A stretch of 64,000 bases of DNA from Nymphaea colorata. Lineage: Eukaryota; Streptophyta; Magnoliopsida; Nymphaeales; Nymphaeaceae. The notes below the pieces were generated by a model, which searched no databases, was not told the DNA's origin, and was given only the letters and a program-made list of their open reading frames with translations. The position numbers and the translations under genes are program-made. This document shows positions 48,513 through 60,123 of this stretch, piece by piece. Each line of letters opens with the position of its first letter. The stretch's first letter is position 1. The stretch is from the NCBI RefSeq assembly GCF_008831285.2, contig NC_045145.1:2954723-3018722 (forward strand), written 5' to 3'.

Positions 48513-50079
48513 TACAAAGGCCTAGGAAGGATTTATACGATCAAAAGGATCTGTCAGGTTGATCATAGTGCATCTCCTGTTCATGACTGCTGATTATAAT
48601 TTTTTCTCTAATTTTTAGTTAGACCAACTTGTTAATGGTGCAACAGAGTTGGTTCGCAATTGGGTTGTTGCAGCTAGGCAAGTTCCCCATTCAGGTAACA
48701 TGCCAGGCTGATTGATCGTCTTTCATATTCTGTTACTTGCATTATGGGAGGTTTTTCTATGTTAATAGATGGTATTACCATTTTGTATGATTGCCTACTA
48801 ACCATGACTGTTTCTCATAATATGAATTTTGGTTCATTTTTCTCTTGGTTCTGATATTTCTCTCTTGAAATGAATCCTGCAAAGAAATTATTTATAGCTT
48901 AATATGACCTTTCTGGTTGATAAGAGGGAGAAAATCATGCAGTAAACGGTATCCTAGAACTGATGTGGAAATTCTGCCAGTCAAAATTCCCAGGATGTCA
49001 GAAAAAATGAAATATGGCTAAAGTCAAAATGGAGATCTAAAAAATCAATATGTGCATGGATATTCTTTTTTCAACTTTCTGATTTCAAGGTATTTCATAT
49101 TAAAACGCACATTAAAGAAAGCACATGAACTCAAAAACATTTCTATTTTGTCTGATCTAGTAGAATATTGTGTAAGCAACATCTACTATATGTCCAATGT
49201 TTGCTATTAACCATCTTGAATCAACTAACTATTTTCATCAACTATATCGTCTATCCAGATGATGGCTTTTTGGTCATAGGTTCTAATGTGGGTATTTCAA
49301 AGCTAAGTGTATATGCAACTGATGTACAGACTGATATTTGAAAGTCACAGTACCAATGAGGTTTTTGCCTGGAAAATAAGCAAGCTATTCAGGACCCAAA
49401 GTAACTAGATGACATTGTCCAAGAAGTCACGGGGGAGCGAAATGAGAATTTTGTGCATTTCTTAACGTCTAAGGTTATTGAAACTCATTAAATGTGCATG
49501 TACGCACGTGTGCATGTCTCACAAACCAAACATTGGGAGTTGCAATTGTTGTAAGAGAAGTAAAAAGGAGATCTTATGAATATTAAACGGAAAAGTGCCT
49601 CATCAAGACTTCAATTTTTTTTTACCTGCTTTAGTGCCAACCAGCCCCGTTTACCTCGAGTTGTTTGATGTAATTGACTGCTGCTTTTCAGATCATCGGG
49701 AAGCCAGAGAATCGCTTTTGCAAGCTGAAGCAGTTCCTACACAACAGGATCCTGAGAGATTTAGTTTCTGGGTATGCATTTTTCGTCAACTTCTTGTACC
49801 ATTATGTTCAAGCTAGGCTATTGTGTTGATTGTTTCTCTCCGATTTCTAATAGCTCGTTAACCTATTGAGATTGAGGACTTCGGATAGATTGGAATTTCT
49901 TCGATTGAGAGATACACGGGAGGTATATTCCTTTGTTATTGCGTCTTTTCCATTCTCGTTTGAAACTGATGCAAGTGTTTCTTTTTCCTTTGTCTGAGAA
50001 AAATATGGTGTTGGTGCAGAGGATATCGCGTGCACTCGTACGTATGAAAACTGAAGAACGTGGTTGCCGTGTCCAGTAA
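39310..50079 (+). CDS. LON N-terminal domain and RING finger protein (TPR-RING-LON), 18 exons, 489 aa
   Basis: Predicted E3 ubiquitin ligase of the LONRF type, related to Arabidopsis At1g18660. Exons: 39310-39384, 39484-39585, 39877-39959, 40166-40250, 40405-40491, 41178-41239, 41380-41573, 41650-41710, 41797-41974, 44447-44485, 44572-44633, 44737-44773, 46335-46384, 47658-47727, 48619-48694, 49692-49771, 49854-49922, 50020-50079; all GT-AG with consistent phases. Start [20 protein letters not shown]-like helices (about 38-165) include [20 protein letters not shown] and [19 protein letters not shown]. The RING is complete C3HC4: C199, C202, C214, H216, C219, C222, C233, C236. The LON substrate-binding domain runs from about 282 to the end ([36 protein letters not shown]). 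There is no ATPase or protease part, as expected. Intron 9 (2.5 kb) holds a foldback element. Very secure family call; no standard plant symbol known to me. Confidence 0.94.
42299..42820. mobile_element. Foldback/MITE-like element with long imperfect inverted ends
   Basis: The left outer end GTGTTTGAAAGAGCCTT and the reverse complement of the right end, GTGTTTGAAGGCTAAAAGG, match at their tips. Inner matching blocks are GCATTATCACAAATATC (42404-42421) against GCATTATCACAGATACC (reverse complement of 42762-42778). The arms are over 100 bp and imperfect. The centre (42470-42740) is A/T homopolymer-rich. No clear target duplication. It lies in intron 9 of the LON/RING gene. Confidence 0.6.
45700..45836. 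repeat. Imperfect trinucleotide-rich tract (TAA/AAC/AAT)
   Basis: About 135 bp with a strong 3-bp periodicity: TAATAG, AACAAC and AATAATAAT words interrupted by substitutions. Intronic, between exons 12 and 13 of the LON/RING gene. Confidence 0.85.
48451..48512. repeat. (AC)n(AT)n compound microsatellite
   Basis: About 40 bp of AC passing directly into about 22 bp of AT, in the intron before exon 15 of the LON/RING gene. Confidence 0.95.
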
Positions 50080-50309
50080 GGAGAAAACGTGTATCCATAA
50101 ACTCCTATGCTCCATTTACTATTAGATCAATTATATTCTCCCTCCCAAGAAAAAAGAGACAAAAATAAACACCCTGCGGCTGTGCCCTTGCCATGCTATT
50201 TCCTGCAAATGAATATTCTTAGAACTTTGCGCCTGTGTGTGTATTGGTTTTGAACTAAACTGAATAAGTTCATTATATAATAATAAATGAACAATAATAA
50301 CATTATTTT

Positions 50310-50405
50310 TTTGCTCCATCCACCCGGCGGAATTGGAACTATGACCTCCCAGGTGAAGGTCCAGAGTTTGATGACCCAGATGCATTTCAATTGGCATAAT
50401 TTGGC
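50310..50405 (-). mobile_element. tRNA-derived SINE-like unit
   Basis: Read on the minus strand, ATGCCAATTGAAATGC is followed by CATCTGGGTCATCAAACTC, then GGGAGGTCATAGTTCCAATTCC. The last part is a close match to a tRNA B box (GGTTCGANTCC) at 50329-50339 on the plus strand. The anticodon-arm-like and T-arm-like parts are in tRNA order with an A-box-like segment about 47 bp away. Base changes in the B box suggest decay. It lies about 230 bp downstream of the LON/RING stop codon. Confidence 0.45.
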
Positions 50406-52547
50406 AGGGCTCTGCTTTACCCCAGTTTACCCAACAAGCTAATTGCAATAATGAAAATGACAGCAATTGACGTTAAAAAGTTGAAATGCTCCGAAAGTCC
50501 ATTGGTTGGAATGTTAAAATCGTTCAAGATATGGCTTATTTGACCTCCGAATTAACCAGCATGTCAAGATTGGGGTGAGTGCAGGCTTCAAATAAAAACT
50601 AGACAAGTCGGTAGAAGCTTGGATCCGAACGCAAATTAACCAAGTCCAGCTGGAAATATGCTGGCGGCTGTTGGCTCAACAGAATCACAAAGAAAAGTAC
50701 TGCGAAAAGTTTAAGCTTCTCTTGCAACAACACATAAAGTATTCCTGAATGGTGAGTTAAAGGTATTTCGATCCTTATTTAATCAATTACAAAAGCTTGG
50801 ATTTGTTGCATGTTGATATTGAGGGCTGTGAACAAATACAATACTGCAAAACAGATCCATGTTTTCTAATAAAAAAAACAAGGTGTCTTGATTTGTTTTC
50901 CTTTTAGTTTCTCTTTTTTTTTTTGCCTAAAATAACTCGTCACGAGTTGGGAGGTGCAATATTCAACGTTCTTTTCGAACCCTTTTCTTAAAAAGACCAC
51001 CATCGGTGGACATTGGCAGGCTTTTGATTGGCAAAGCCCACGAGACTCTCTCCACTGAGAAAAACATGCTTCAGCCGGCATTTGATAAGCAGGTGAAATA
51101 TACAAAGGGACATTGGACCTCATCCGTTTCTTTGTCATTAGCTTATTAGTCCACAAAATTAGTCCCCATAATCATTCTTTGCATGTGTCGTTGGTGAACT
51201 GAAACTATAAGCACAGAAACATCACCCCATTCTGCTTAGTCTGTAACAATCGGAAGATTGCATCGAATATGATGAGAATTTTCTTTACCCAGAGGCATTG
51301 GCACAATCAAGAACACCATCAGATCCACAAAGATAACTATGAAACTTAAATAAGAAAGGCACAGTACCGACCAGATCACATGATTTGCTCGACTGGCTGT
51401 GCAGCATCGGGTTATAAATTGAAATCTTTTTTTTTTCCTCATAATTTGCCATGTAGATGCATGGAATTCTACATCGGTGCAAATCTAAAACTGCATTAGA
51501 TTGGGTAGTTCAGATGTATACATCAAAAAAATGTCAAACATTAACATCAAACTGGTTTAAGAACCAATTTTGGGTTATGAAACACGTCGATCATATCCTT
51601 GAGTTTGGAATTTTGAAAATAAAACCTAACATTTTCATTTACAATGTGATTTCACCTCCAAAAACTACACATTTATACGACGAAGGTCACAATGTGGTAC
51701 ACGAAAGTCGGCACAAAAATTACCTCGTGAATCCTATCGAGTCTAAGTATTAACCTTGGGCGCGGAATTTAGTTACATATAAACTTTGAATGATTGCAGC
51801 TGTAGAATTAGATCTCAAAGCCTTCACAAGAGTGGTTCTTATGGTCCACAAATTTAGAGATAAATCCTAGTTAGTTCATTCGGCAGCAGAAATAAACTAC
51901 CAAAATACATTGGTCTTAGATCTGTAGAACTAGAACCCACATATCAAAACATGATCAGATAGAAAATTTCCAGGTTTCACATCATAAAAGGCACGTCCAA
52001 AAGCCTGAATTCTTTCAATAAGAACAAATCTTTGTTCCAGTTGCGGTTGAACAAAATGAAACCATTTTTTGCCTACTGACTCGATAAAAATTTCACCTGC
52101 ATCTCCATTTCCATGTGTTCAACTCTCAAACGGATCAACAAATAATTCATGAAATAGTCGTGGTCTTCCTGATCAACCTACCTCGATTCCCAAAACCAGA
52201 AGAAAGGAAGGATAAAACAATATATTTGTTGAATCTATCAGTCTAGACAAGCAAGTACATCTGATCTAACAGAGAAAGTACTCCAGATCTAGAACACCAA
52301 CGCCAGATTAACAAGTACTCACCACTACTACTTGCACTATTACGATCATAGGCCAGAGACGTGCCAAGATCCGGTAAAAATAAGTCACTAAAAGCACACT
52401 GTTCTTATTTTTGTGCAACCAAATCGGAAAAGAGAAACGACCAGCGATGAGAAAATGAAGAAAAATCCGTTTATCTTTTTACCCATATGGCTTCCCCTTC
52501 ACCTACAAGCCTGTGAAGACCTGGTCGGGCGAACGCCGGTGGGATGT
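50406..52547. other. Intergenic DNA and 3' flank of the Ole e 1-like gene
   Basis: AT-rich spacer between the ends of two convergent genes. Open frames here are short and have no recognisable motifs. The part nearest 52547 probably includes the 3' UTR of the minus-strand gene. Nothing else was found. Confidence 0.5.
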
Positions 52548-53190
52548 CTAGACTTCAGTCTCGTCGAGCTCGTATTGCTGGACCAGCTGGGCGCACAGGG
52601 CGAGGGGCCTGTCGGCGACGAAGCCCAGGGAGTTGGCGAACCTGGTGCTGGAGGGCATGCCGTTGTTGTGGGTGAGGGCGACGGAAGCGCGCTCACGGCC
52701 GGCCTGCATCACGGCGCAGCCGCGCTGAGGGCTGCTGATCAAGACGGACTCGCAGATCTCGTGCTGGTGGTCGTTGGCCACGGGGATGCGGTACGTCCCC
52801 GTCGCATCCGTCATCCCCTCGGCCTTGTACGTCATGAACCCAGTCGTCCTGCTCCTGCACTCGACCTTAACCTTTGCACCTGCATTTCCATCCCCTCCAT
52901 CAACTCATCACAAAGAGAAGAAACAACCCAAGGAAGAAAAAGAAGCAAAACCAAATAGCAGAAGACAATGGCAGATCCCAAGACAAGAGAAGATAGAGAA
53001 AGAAGCAAGGAGAAGAAGAGAATGGGAGAGATCCAGAACCTGGGATGTAGGTGGTGGCTGGGGTCTCGAATCCGATGCGGCAGGTGTCGCAGTACACGCG
53101 GCCCTGAACCATGAAGTTGTCGGCGCAGTATGCCACCCCAATGACGGAGAGGAGGCAGAGGGAGGCGAGGGCCGCCGCAGTTGGAGCCAT
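52548..53190 (-). CDS. Ole e 1-like (pollen Ole e I/extensin family) secreted protein, two exons, 160 aa
   Basis: Small secreted, probably cell-wall, protein of the Ole e 1 family, close to Arabidopsis SAH7-type proteins. Exons: 53190-53040 and 52879-52548, phase 1, with the junction at TTYIPG-AKVKVEC. The start is the ATG at 53190; an upstream in-frame GTG is not a start. A signal peptide covers about residues 1-23 (ALASLCLLSVIGVAYCA). The mature part has the six family cysteines (34, 37, 58, 93, 105, 146) and the Ole e 1 signature around QGRVYCDTCRIGFET, then GTYRIPV and RFANSLGFVADRPLALC. Length is normal for the family. Upstream lies a GA-rich leader region (53298-53322). The biochemical role of the family is not well defined. 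The second exon and its flank are GC-rich compared with the surroundings, which creates long shadow frames on the other strand. Confidence 0.93.
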
Positions 53191-53329
53191 TGCCACCGGA
53201 AAAAGACGGAGGAGGAGGAGAGCAGAAGGAAGAAGAATGGGAGACGAAGGATGACTGAAGAGTAAAGTGAAGAAGGTGAGAGGGGTCTTAGGGCAGAGAA
53301 GAGAGAAGAGAGAGAGAGTGTGTCGGTGG

Positions 53330-54346
53330 GGTCTTTTGATTAGAGCGAGGCGGAGGACAGCTCAGCTCCTCCGCCAAAATTTCCGCGTGATTTCCTGCTA
53401 TTTTGGAAAATGACCGATGCGTCCATCGTTAAAACTTTTGTTTTTAAATTAATTTCTATGATGCATTTATTGTGATATTATTATTATTCTTTTTTTCTGT
53501 TAGTTAGAGAGATTTCTAATGGGTGTTAAGTTTTCTTAATGACTGACATAAGATCAAACATTTGTATATAATCTGGTCAGATTTTAATCTAATTGTGTAT
53601 TGTACTTGAATTTAGATTTGATTGTGAAAATAAACATTAAATTTGAATCTTCTTTTAAGGGGTGTTTGGCTATAGTAACTTTTAGTTCTTGTTTAGGAAA
53701 TGACCTTAAGATAAATTCATGAAACACTGTCTAACAACATTTTATGAATATGGATTCATGAAAGAGCAAGGTGTTATTATTGACAAAACAATCTCTTAAA
53801 CCATGTTTCTTTAACTTCATGCATATTTGGAACCAAATCGTCATTTGACCATATATGGATTCGCATATTCGCGATTTTTCAATGTAAAACAAGTGTACAA
53901 CCGGGAATCAGAAATGTAACAGATCTCATTATCTCAAAACTATCAAATGTGGCTTTGTTATATCAGATTAAACATATTTGAACTTAGGCGGATGATGTTA
54001 TATCTATATATTTACATCCCCACACAGCATTATACATTTCCTTAGCAAATGAAAGCTGATTTTTTCTTGCCAAATTAGAACCAACATGAGATTGAATTAT
54101 AAGTCATGTATTTTGACAGCTATTACTAGTAGAATTGTGGGATGCCTTTATCAATAAATACTAAAACAATGAAGATTCTATTTGAAATTATGGTTAAGAT
54201 GAATTCCGCTAAGCAAAGACTTCCGTATTATTAATTTGATTTCTTAAAGAAGAAACCGTGAGGCATTCGACTTACAGCCCTGCCTTGGTCCCCCCATGTG
54301 CTTTTTGCCAACTCTTCACATGTGCTTGCCAGCTTCTCTCTCTCTC

Positions 54347-54392
<46 letters not shown>

Positions 54393-57300
54393 TTGACAGT
54401 TTCTCTTTTTTTCCACTCCTTCTCTCTCCTCTCTTCATATACATGTATAGGAGATAAAAGTTTGACCATTTTGAGTTCCGTTTTAAACAAAACACATGAC
54501 ACGTGAGAGGCCCGAGAATTCCTCCGTCCAAGCGTAAATGAGAAATCTACAAATTGTATAGACAGATTTTATATATATATATATATGTGTTACCAAGCAG
54601 CTAAAAATAAAAAAATTTATAAAAAAGCACTATAAACCATTGTTGAAGACTTCATATGAATCGTTGATGCACTATAAACTGTCACTAATGCTCTTGTTGC
54701 AACAGCATTTTAACAATATATTTTGAATTTTTTGTCAACCTGCAGTTGGCAGATTTGAGCTCACATGCACATTCATATGAAAATGGGAGTTCAAGTTACA
54801 TGATGGTAAAAATCGCCCTCGTGAGCATTATTGATGGTTGTGCAGCAACAGCTCATGGTATTTTTAACAAAGGCTTATGGTGCTTTTAATGATAGATTTA
54901 TAGTTTTTTAATTATCCAACAACATCTGGCCAATTTGAATCTTCATATATATGTGCGTGTGGACAAGAGAGTGGAGATTATATGAATGTTTTAATTAATA
55001 GTTTAAATAATCTAAAATTTCAACGTTTTAAGTATGGATACAGCGAGCACGGTTGATGGGCCAAAAGCATCAAATTATGAATCAATTGAGCATTTTTTGT
55101 TGTGAAAGTTAAAATTGGACATACCTTTTTTTAATGTTTATTGGGAGGAAACTGCCTTCATCATAAAACCCTCAAGGCCAGAGGCCGAGCCACACCAGTC
55201 CCTCAAGGTTTGTTTATTTTCAATTAATATCTTTAAATATTTTGTCGGATATGCATATAAGTGCCTTTTCAAGTATGAAAATTTATGGAAGATGTTCCTC
55301 CACAAAACTTTTCTGACTCTGCCACTACTCAAGACCATACTCTTGTACCTCCAAGGTTCTGGTTTGCTTCGAGATCTTATGATATACCCTTTATCTCAAC
55401 TATAGCACCAGGAGATTTCAAAACTAAGTTTTCCACTTTCACTATATTTATAAACATAAAGTATAACATACACAGATTAATTATGACTTATATATAACAA
55501 CATTTAAAGAAAAAACCGAAAGGGATTTAGCCAGTTATCTTTGATAAAAATCCAATTAAAAAAAAAAAGCATGCGTGTTTATGCCAAAAAAAAAATCAAA
55601 CTCATCGTTCTCTGGAATATTTAAAGGCAATAAAAAGATGAAATACAATTCTCATGATATATAACATTTAATGCTGTTTATAGCATCGGATCATGAACTT
55701 CCAACCCATTTAATAACACATATGCCCATCCAATGCAGTCCCTTAAAGCATAGCTTTTTTTTTTTTTCAATTTCACAAGTTGGGATACCACAATTAAGGG
55801 ACCCCCCTACCCATTATACAGGCTTGATGTAAAAGAAAAGACAGGTCACTTGGTGCTCTGGAAACTTCCTTTGCTTATTTATGAAGTCATCTTTTGGTTT
55901 TTAGGAGACGAAAGGGAAAAAACATTATTTAAATAGATGTTAAAGCGTAAGAAGAGTTTTCATATGTATTGCTGATATTTTTGAAACGCACTCATTTTAA
56001 AGAACACATCAATTTTAACAAATATGGCAAAATGTACAAACTGATCAACTTGAATAAGCATGTCAGAAACTTAATCCAAAGAAAAAGAAACCTCTTTGGG
56101 CTACCTTTATAAATATATATTGCACATCGCTTGTATAATCCTCGAATCATGAACTAAGAACTAGTTGATTATTTGTTACATTTTTTTGTTTGAAATTTTA
56201 GCTATGTTTGTGTTGAATTTGTAAAAGGAGTTACTGTCTGCCTTACACAACAAATACAATGTTTGATTGATGTCAAAACCTTAAGCTCGAGCTAAAATAT
56301 ACATGAAAAGGCGACAAACATGGAAAAAAAAAACTTTTCACCAGCCAATAGAGATATTGAGAAACTAAAAATAAAGAGCAGATGGAAAACATGCACATTG
56401 AGAAAAAAAAAAAACTCAATTTGTATATAAGGTAAACTTAAGGTTTTTATGTAGTATACAAGTGATGAAAACTACCTCCTTTTTTGTTTCAAGACCACCG
56501 TGTCAACTTGAATGTCATACATGTCACTGTTTGCAGTTCAAAGAAGTAGCACCTACAATACTAGACCCCTCATAACACTTATAGCTTCATGGTAAAAAAA
56601 AGTTTACATCGCTTGAGGCATTTAATGCCTTTAATCTTCACGTTCAAGAAAGTTAAGAGGCCACTTTAGGTGGCATAAACCAATAAACTAGTAAGATTGC
56701 TTGAACTTAGTTTGTATAACCTAATAAATATTACCATTATACATGCAAAAATGCAATGTTGAAGTTTACACAATGTGTGTAGATATTTAAAAGAATGCTA
56801 CATTTTTACTCTTTACTGTATCTCACTTGTAAACAAAAAGTTCGGCGGTTTTTGAATTTTCTCACAAAAGTTTGGAGTTAACCGATCCTTTTTCCTCGTT
56901 AAAGACTATCGTTTCGTTGTAATATTGACATCTCAACTCATGTTATGAAATATTTATCTCATTATAATGACGCTAAAACTATCCAGGGAATTTTGCCCCA
57001 TTCTTGATCGAAATGATTGCTTGAAACGTGGCCGTCAATATGTAATCCAATCACATTAATTATCAAAAGTAATTACGAGGTTCACAAGAATAAGATTGGG
57101 AGTTGTTCTATGAGAAAAAACAAGTAGCTAGGATTCTCTAATTTCAAATTTTGGCTCATCCATTTGACTCATACATGTTTGTGACTCTTTAATAGAGAGA
57201 TAAGGGCACCTTATTTCTTAAACAACATATATATATTTGTTCTACCCAACCTTTTATCTTCAAAATAAAGGGACTCTTTTGGCGCTTGAAAGTGTCGCTC

Positions 57301-59230
57301 TCACTGCGCTTTAAGTTGCCCATCGGTAACTCCTCGTTTATAGTACAAGAGTTTAAAAAGGTGACTGGTCCCTTGCCAGCCATTTGTGTCAACCCTTGAA
57401 AATAAACAAGATTTTATTTGAATATACAAACCAAAAAGAAAAAAAAAATTGAAGACGACTCACATATATTTTTTTACAAACTTTAGAACGAGAATAACCA
57501 TATTTGCAAAAACTTTTAAACCTAAGAAGATTGGGCAATTAGATGGGCTGGGGTCGATACTCAATGATCAACAAGCTCATTAATACTGTTGGGTTGGTCG
57601 GGTCGAAACGGGTGAAATACGGCCCTAATTAGGCTCCCATTCCGATTAATCTGACATCCCAAAACTCATTTTTTAAATTAAAAAAATGATTTTATTTCCA
57701 ATACATGAGGGTTTGGAAGGCACAAAAACGAGTTTTTCTTTTTTTTTTTGTTTTTTTGGACGAAAACCATTTTCTTAGCATTCCATTGTCTGTCCCATTT
57801 TGTTAATACCGTTATATTTAAATAAATAACTATACATTAAAGATACTTTTTTCTTCAAAATTGATGAAAAAAAGTATCTTATGGGTTGGACATAACTCTT
57901 TAGTTGAGTACCCAGTTAAGAGGCAGGTTGTGGCGCTGTGCTTAGCCACTTATATTGGTTAAGGGCCTACCCAGCCTGGGCCTAATGTCCACCGAAATTA
58001 AGAAACAGAGATAGAGAGAGCGGGAGAGCCGACAAAATGAAAATTCATTTAAAATAAAATATAGGCACACTGATCAACAAAAACAAAAGAATGAGAAAAT
58101 AGTGGCGTAAGCGAAAAATTAGCAAAAAAAAAAAGAAAAAAAAGAAAATGAAGAACAGAAACAAAAACAAGAGGGGGAGAGGGAGGGAGCTAATCAAACA
58201 CGGTAGTCATCTTGCAGCCAATGCAAAGGGCGAGATGGACATCTGTCTTCACTATGCATCAAACCGAGGCAACGCGTATTGCTGTGTTCCTGAACATATG
58301 ATTATTTAAGACTGACAGACAAATTGCCAACTACTGCTGACCGAAGGTGAAGGTGAAAAGAGAAGAAGCTGCTTAGGGGAAGGAAGGCCAAGGAAAAAAA
58401 AATAAATTTAATGCATTATTGACTCACCTTAGATTTTAATAACTATAGCTAAAGTGATGGGAAGATGAATTTGATTAATTCTGCAAGCTTTATGTGCATT
58501 CATTTTCAAATAATTTAGGCGTGTTTTGTTTGCTTTTTAAAAGTTTATGGGGTGTTTGTTTAGCGTGGACCATAAATATAATGTGATTTGAGATCATTGA
58601 GGATCTTAAATCCGCAGATTTGAGGTCTTATTTCCTTTTAATTCGACTTAAAATACAATGTTTTGGCGATATTTATCTTTTATGCATGCAAGAAATTGAC
58701 AACAAAATCAACAAAATTGTGAAATCATTAAAGATAATTTCATCCAAAATACAAACATTTTTTTTTCGCTTAAAATTCAGAGGAAATAGTAAGAAATTTC
58801 ATTGTCTAAGCAATAAAAGCTATTCAATAGTGCCAAGGAGTACAATTGAACGTCGCCGTCAGTTTATTTCAAATTTCTGGTGGCCCGCCGAGGCCGGCCC
58901 AAGGTTTGCCTTTTTGAGCCTATGTCGGAGTTAGTTGAATCTCACTTCTGAGATCATGTTATTTTCATGTGGCAAACTTCAATCCCACCATCTTTCTCAA
59001 TTTATTTCGCTTTGAGATGAGAAAATCATCTTCATGAGTCGACAGAGCGAAGCGATTCGATTGGAGCTGCTCCTTCAAGAGCATGATGCTTTGTTTTTAA
59101 AATCATTTTAAATATATTTTACGTGATTTTTTTGGTAATTGTTGCTCATATATTTTTCCAAAAGGCTGTTTTTAATATTTTTTTACTGATTCACAACCGA
59201 TTCCATTGAATTGCTGAATCTGCCCTGAAT
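53330..59230. other. Long AT-rich intergenic region
   Basis: Nearly 6 kb without a supportable gene. It contains TC/TA microsatellites (54334-54390, 54570-54587), poly-A stretches, and fragments resembling decayed transposons. One example is 55180-55335, with AGGCCGAGCCACACC near one end and TCTGACTCTGCCACTACT near the other. Two short words, GGGGTGTTTGGC at 53659-53670 and GGGGTGTTTGTT at 58549-58560, look like transposon ends without partners. No RNA gene was recognised. Confidence 0.5.
54351..54390. repeat. (TA)n microsatellite preceded by (TC)n
   Basis: A TA run of about 40 bp follows a TC run at 54334-54349. Confidence 0.95.
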
Positions 59231-59435
59231 TTTTGCGACATTGTTAGAAATGGCAACCCTTCTTATTCAGATCAAAGTCAAACATAACTATTACAATTAC
59301 CAGAAAACCTCTACGCACTTCGAATCCGAGTCCAGTTTCCTTGCCAACTTTAACTGCGCCGCCATGAGAGAGGGTCACCGAACCGTCGCTCTTTGTTCAA
59401 AAGGACCGATCGGTACGACCTACAAGGACGAAGTC

Positions 59436-59437
<2 letters not shown>

Positions 59438-59469
<32 letters not shown>
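59438..59469. repeat. (CT)n tract in the HYP1-like leader region
   Basis: A perfect CT run of 32 bp about 650 bp upstream of the HYP1-like start codon. It sits in a locally GC-richer stretch that probably contains the transcription start. CT/GA tracts are common in plant 5' UTRs. Confidence 0.9.
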
Positions 59470-59470
<1 letters not shown>

Positions 59471-59941
59471 GCGGGAGCAAAATCGCTCGCATCCACGCCA
59501 AAGACGAAGCTAGCAGTGGCGTGTCTCCTTCGGTTGAATCGCGGACGCGGTCACTCGGTGTTGATCGCCTGCCCCTAGCTTTCGGCCTACGTTATTTCTT
59601 CCGCTTAGAGTCTTATGCTGCGGTTCTTCCTCCCTCGTGTCAGCAGGACATGTGATTCGGTTTATCCTTCTTCCTCGCTAAGATTGCCTTCGTGCTCAAT
59701 AATCTAGCTGGGTCCGAGCTGCCATCTGTTCTTTTGCTCTTTTGGTTGGCGGTTGAGGCATCTAATAGTCAAAACAGATAATCTTGATCGATGCTTCGAT
59801 TGTTTTGGGAAGGCCTTTCATTGGGGAACTCGAATTTAGTCGTTGATTCTTATTAAATTGGAAAAGCTTCTGTACTCTCCAAGCGATAGAGAATATTTTA
59901 TACTTACATCCATAATTATGTGCAGTAATTTTTTTCCATAG

Positions 59942-60123
59942 ATATCACCAGTTGGTGCGCAGAGCACGCCTGAACCTGTTCACATCCCTGTACTTCATGG
60001 TGATTTGATTGCTCAATATCTCCGTTTTTTAGCAGTTTAAGGGAATTCTTGAATGCCCATTTCAAGAAACAGACCGAGTGAGTGATTCAGTTTGGAGGAG
60101 CATTTTAGCTTGCGTATTGAGCA
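59942..60123 (+). other. Inferred leader (5' UTR) portion of the HYP1-like first coding exon
   Basis: The stretch TTTTTTTCCATAG ending at 59941 is a good acceptor, so I infer a leader intron between the GC-richer region near 59390-59650 and this exon. Two short upstream open frames lie here (59997-60008 and 60053-60085). No transcript evidence is available. Confidence 0.4.

Noticed and set aside
52413-52958. 181-codon plus-strand frame opposite the Ole e 1-like gene
   Set aside because: Shadow frame; the minus strand carries the signal peptide, family cysteines and splice sites.
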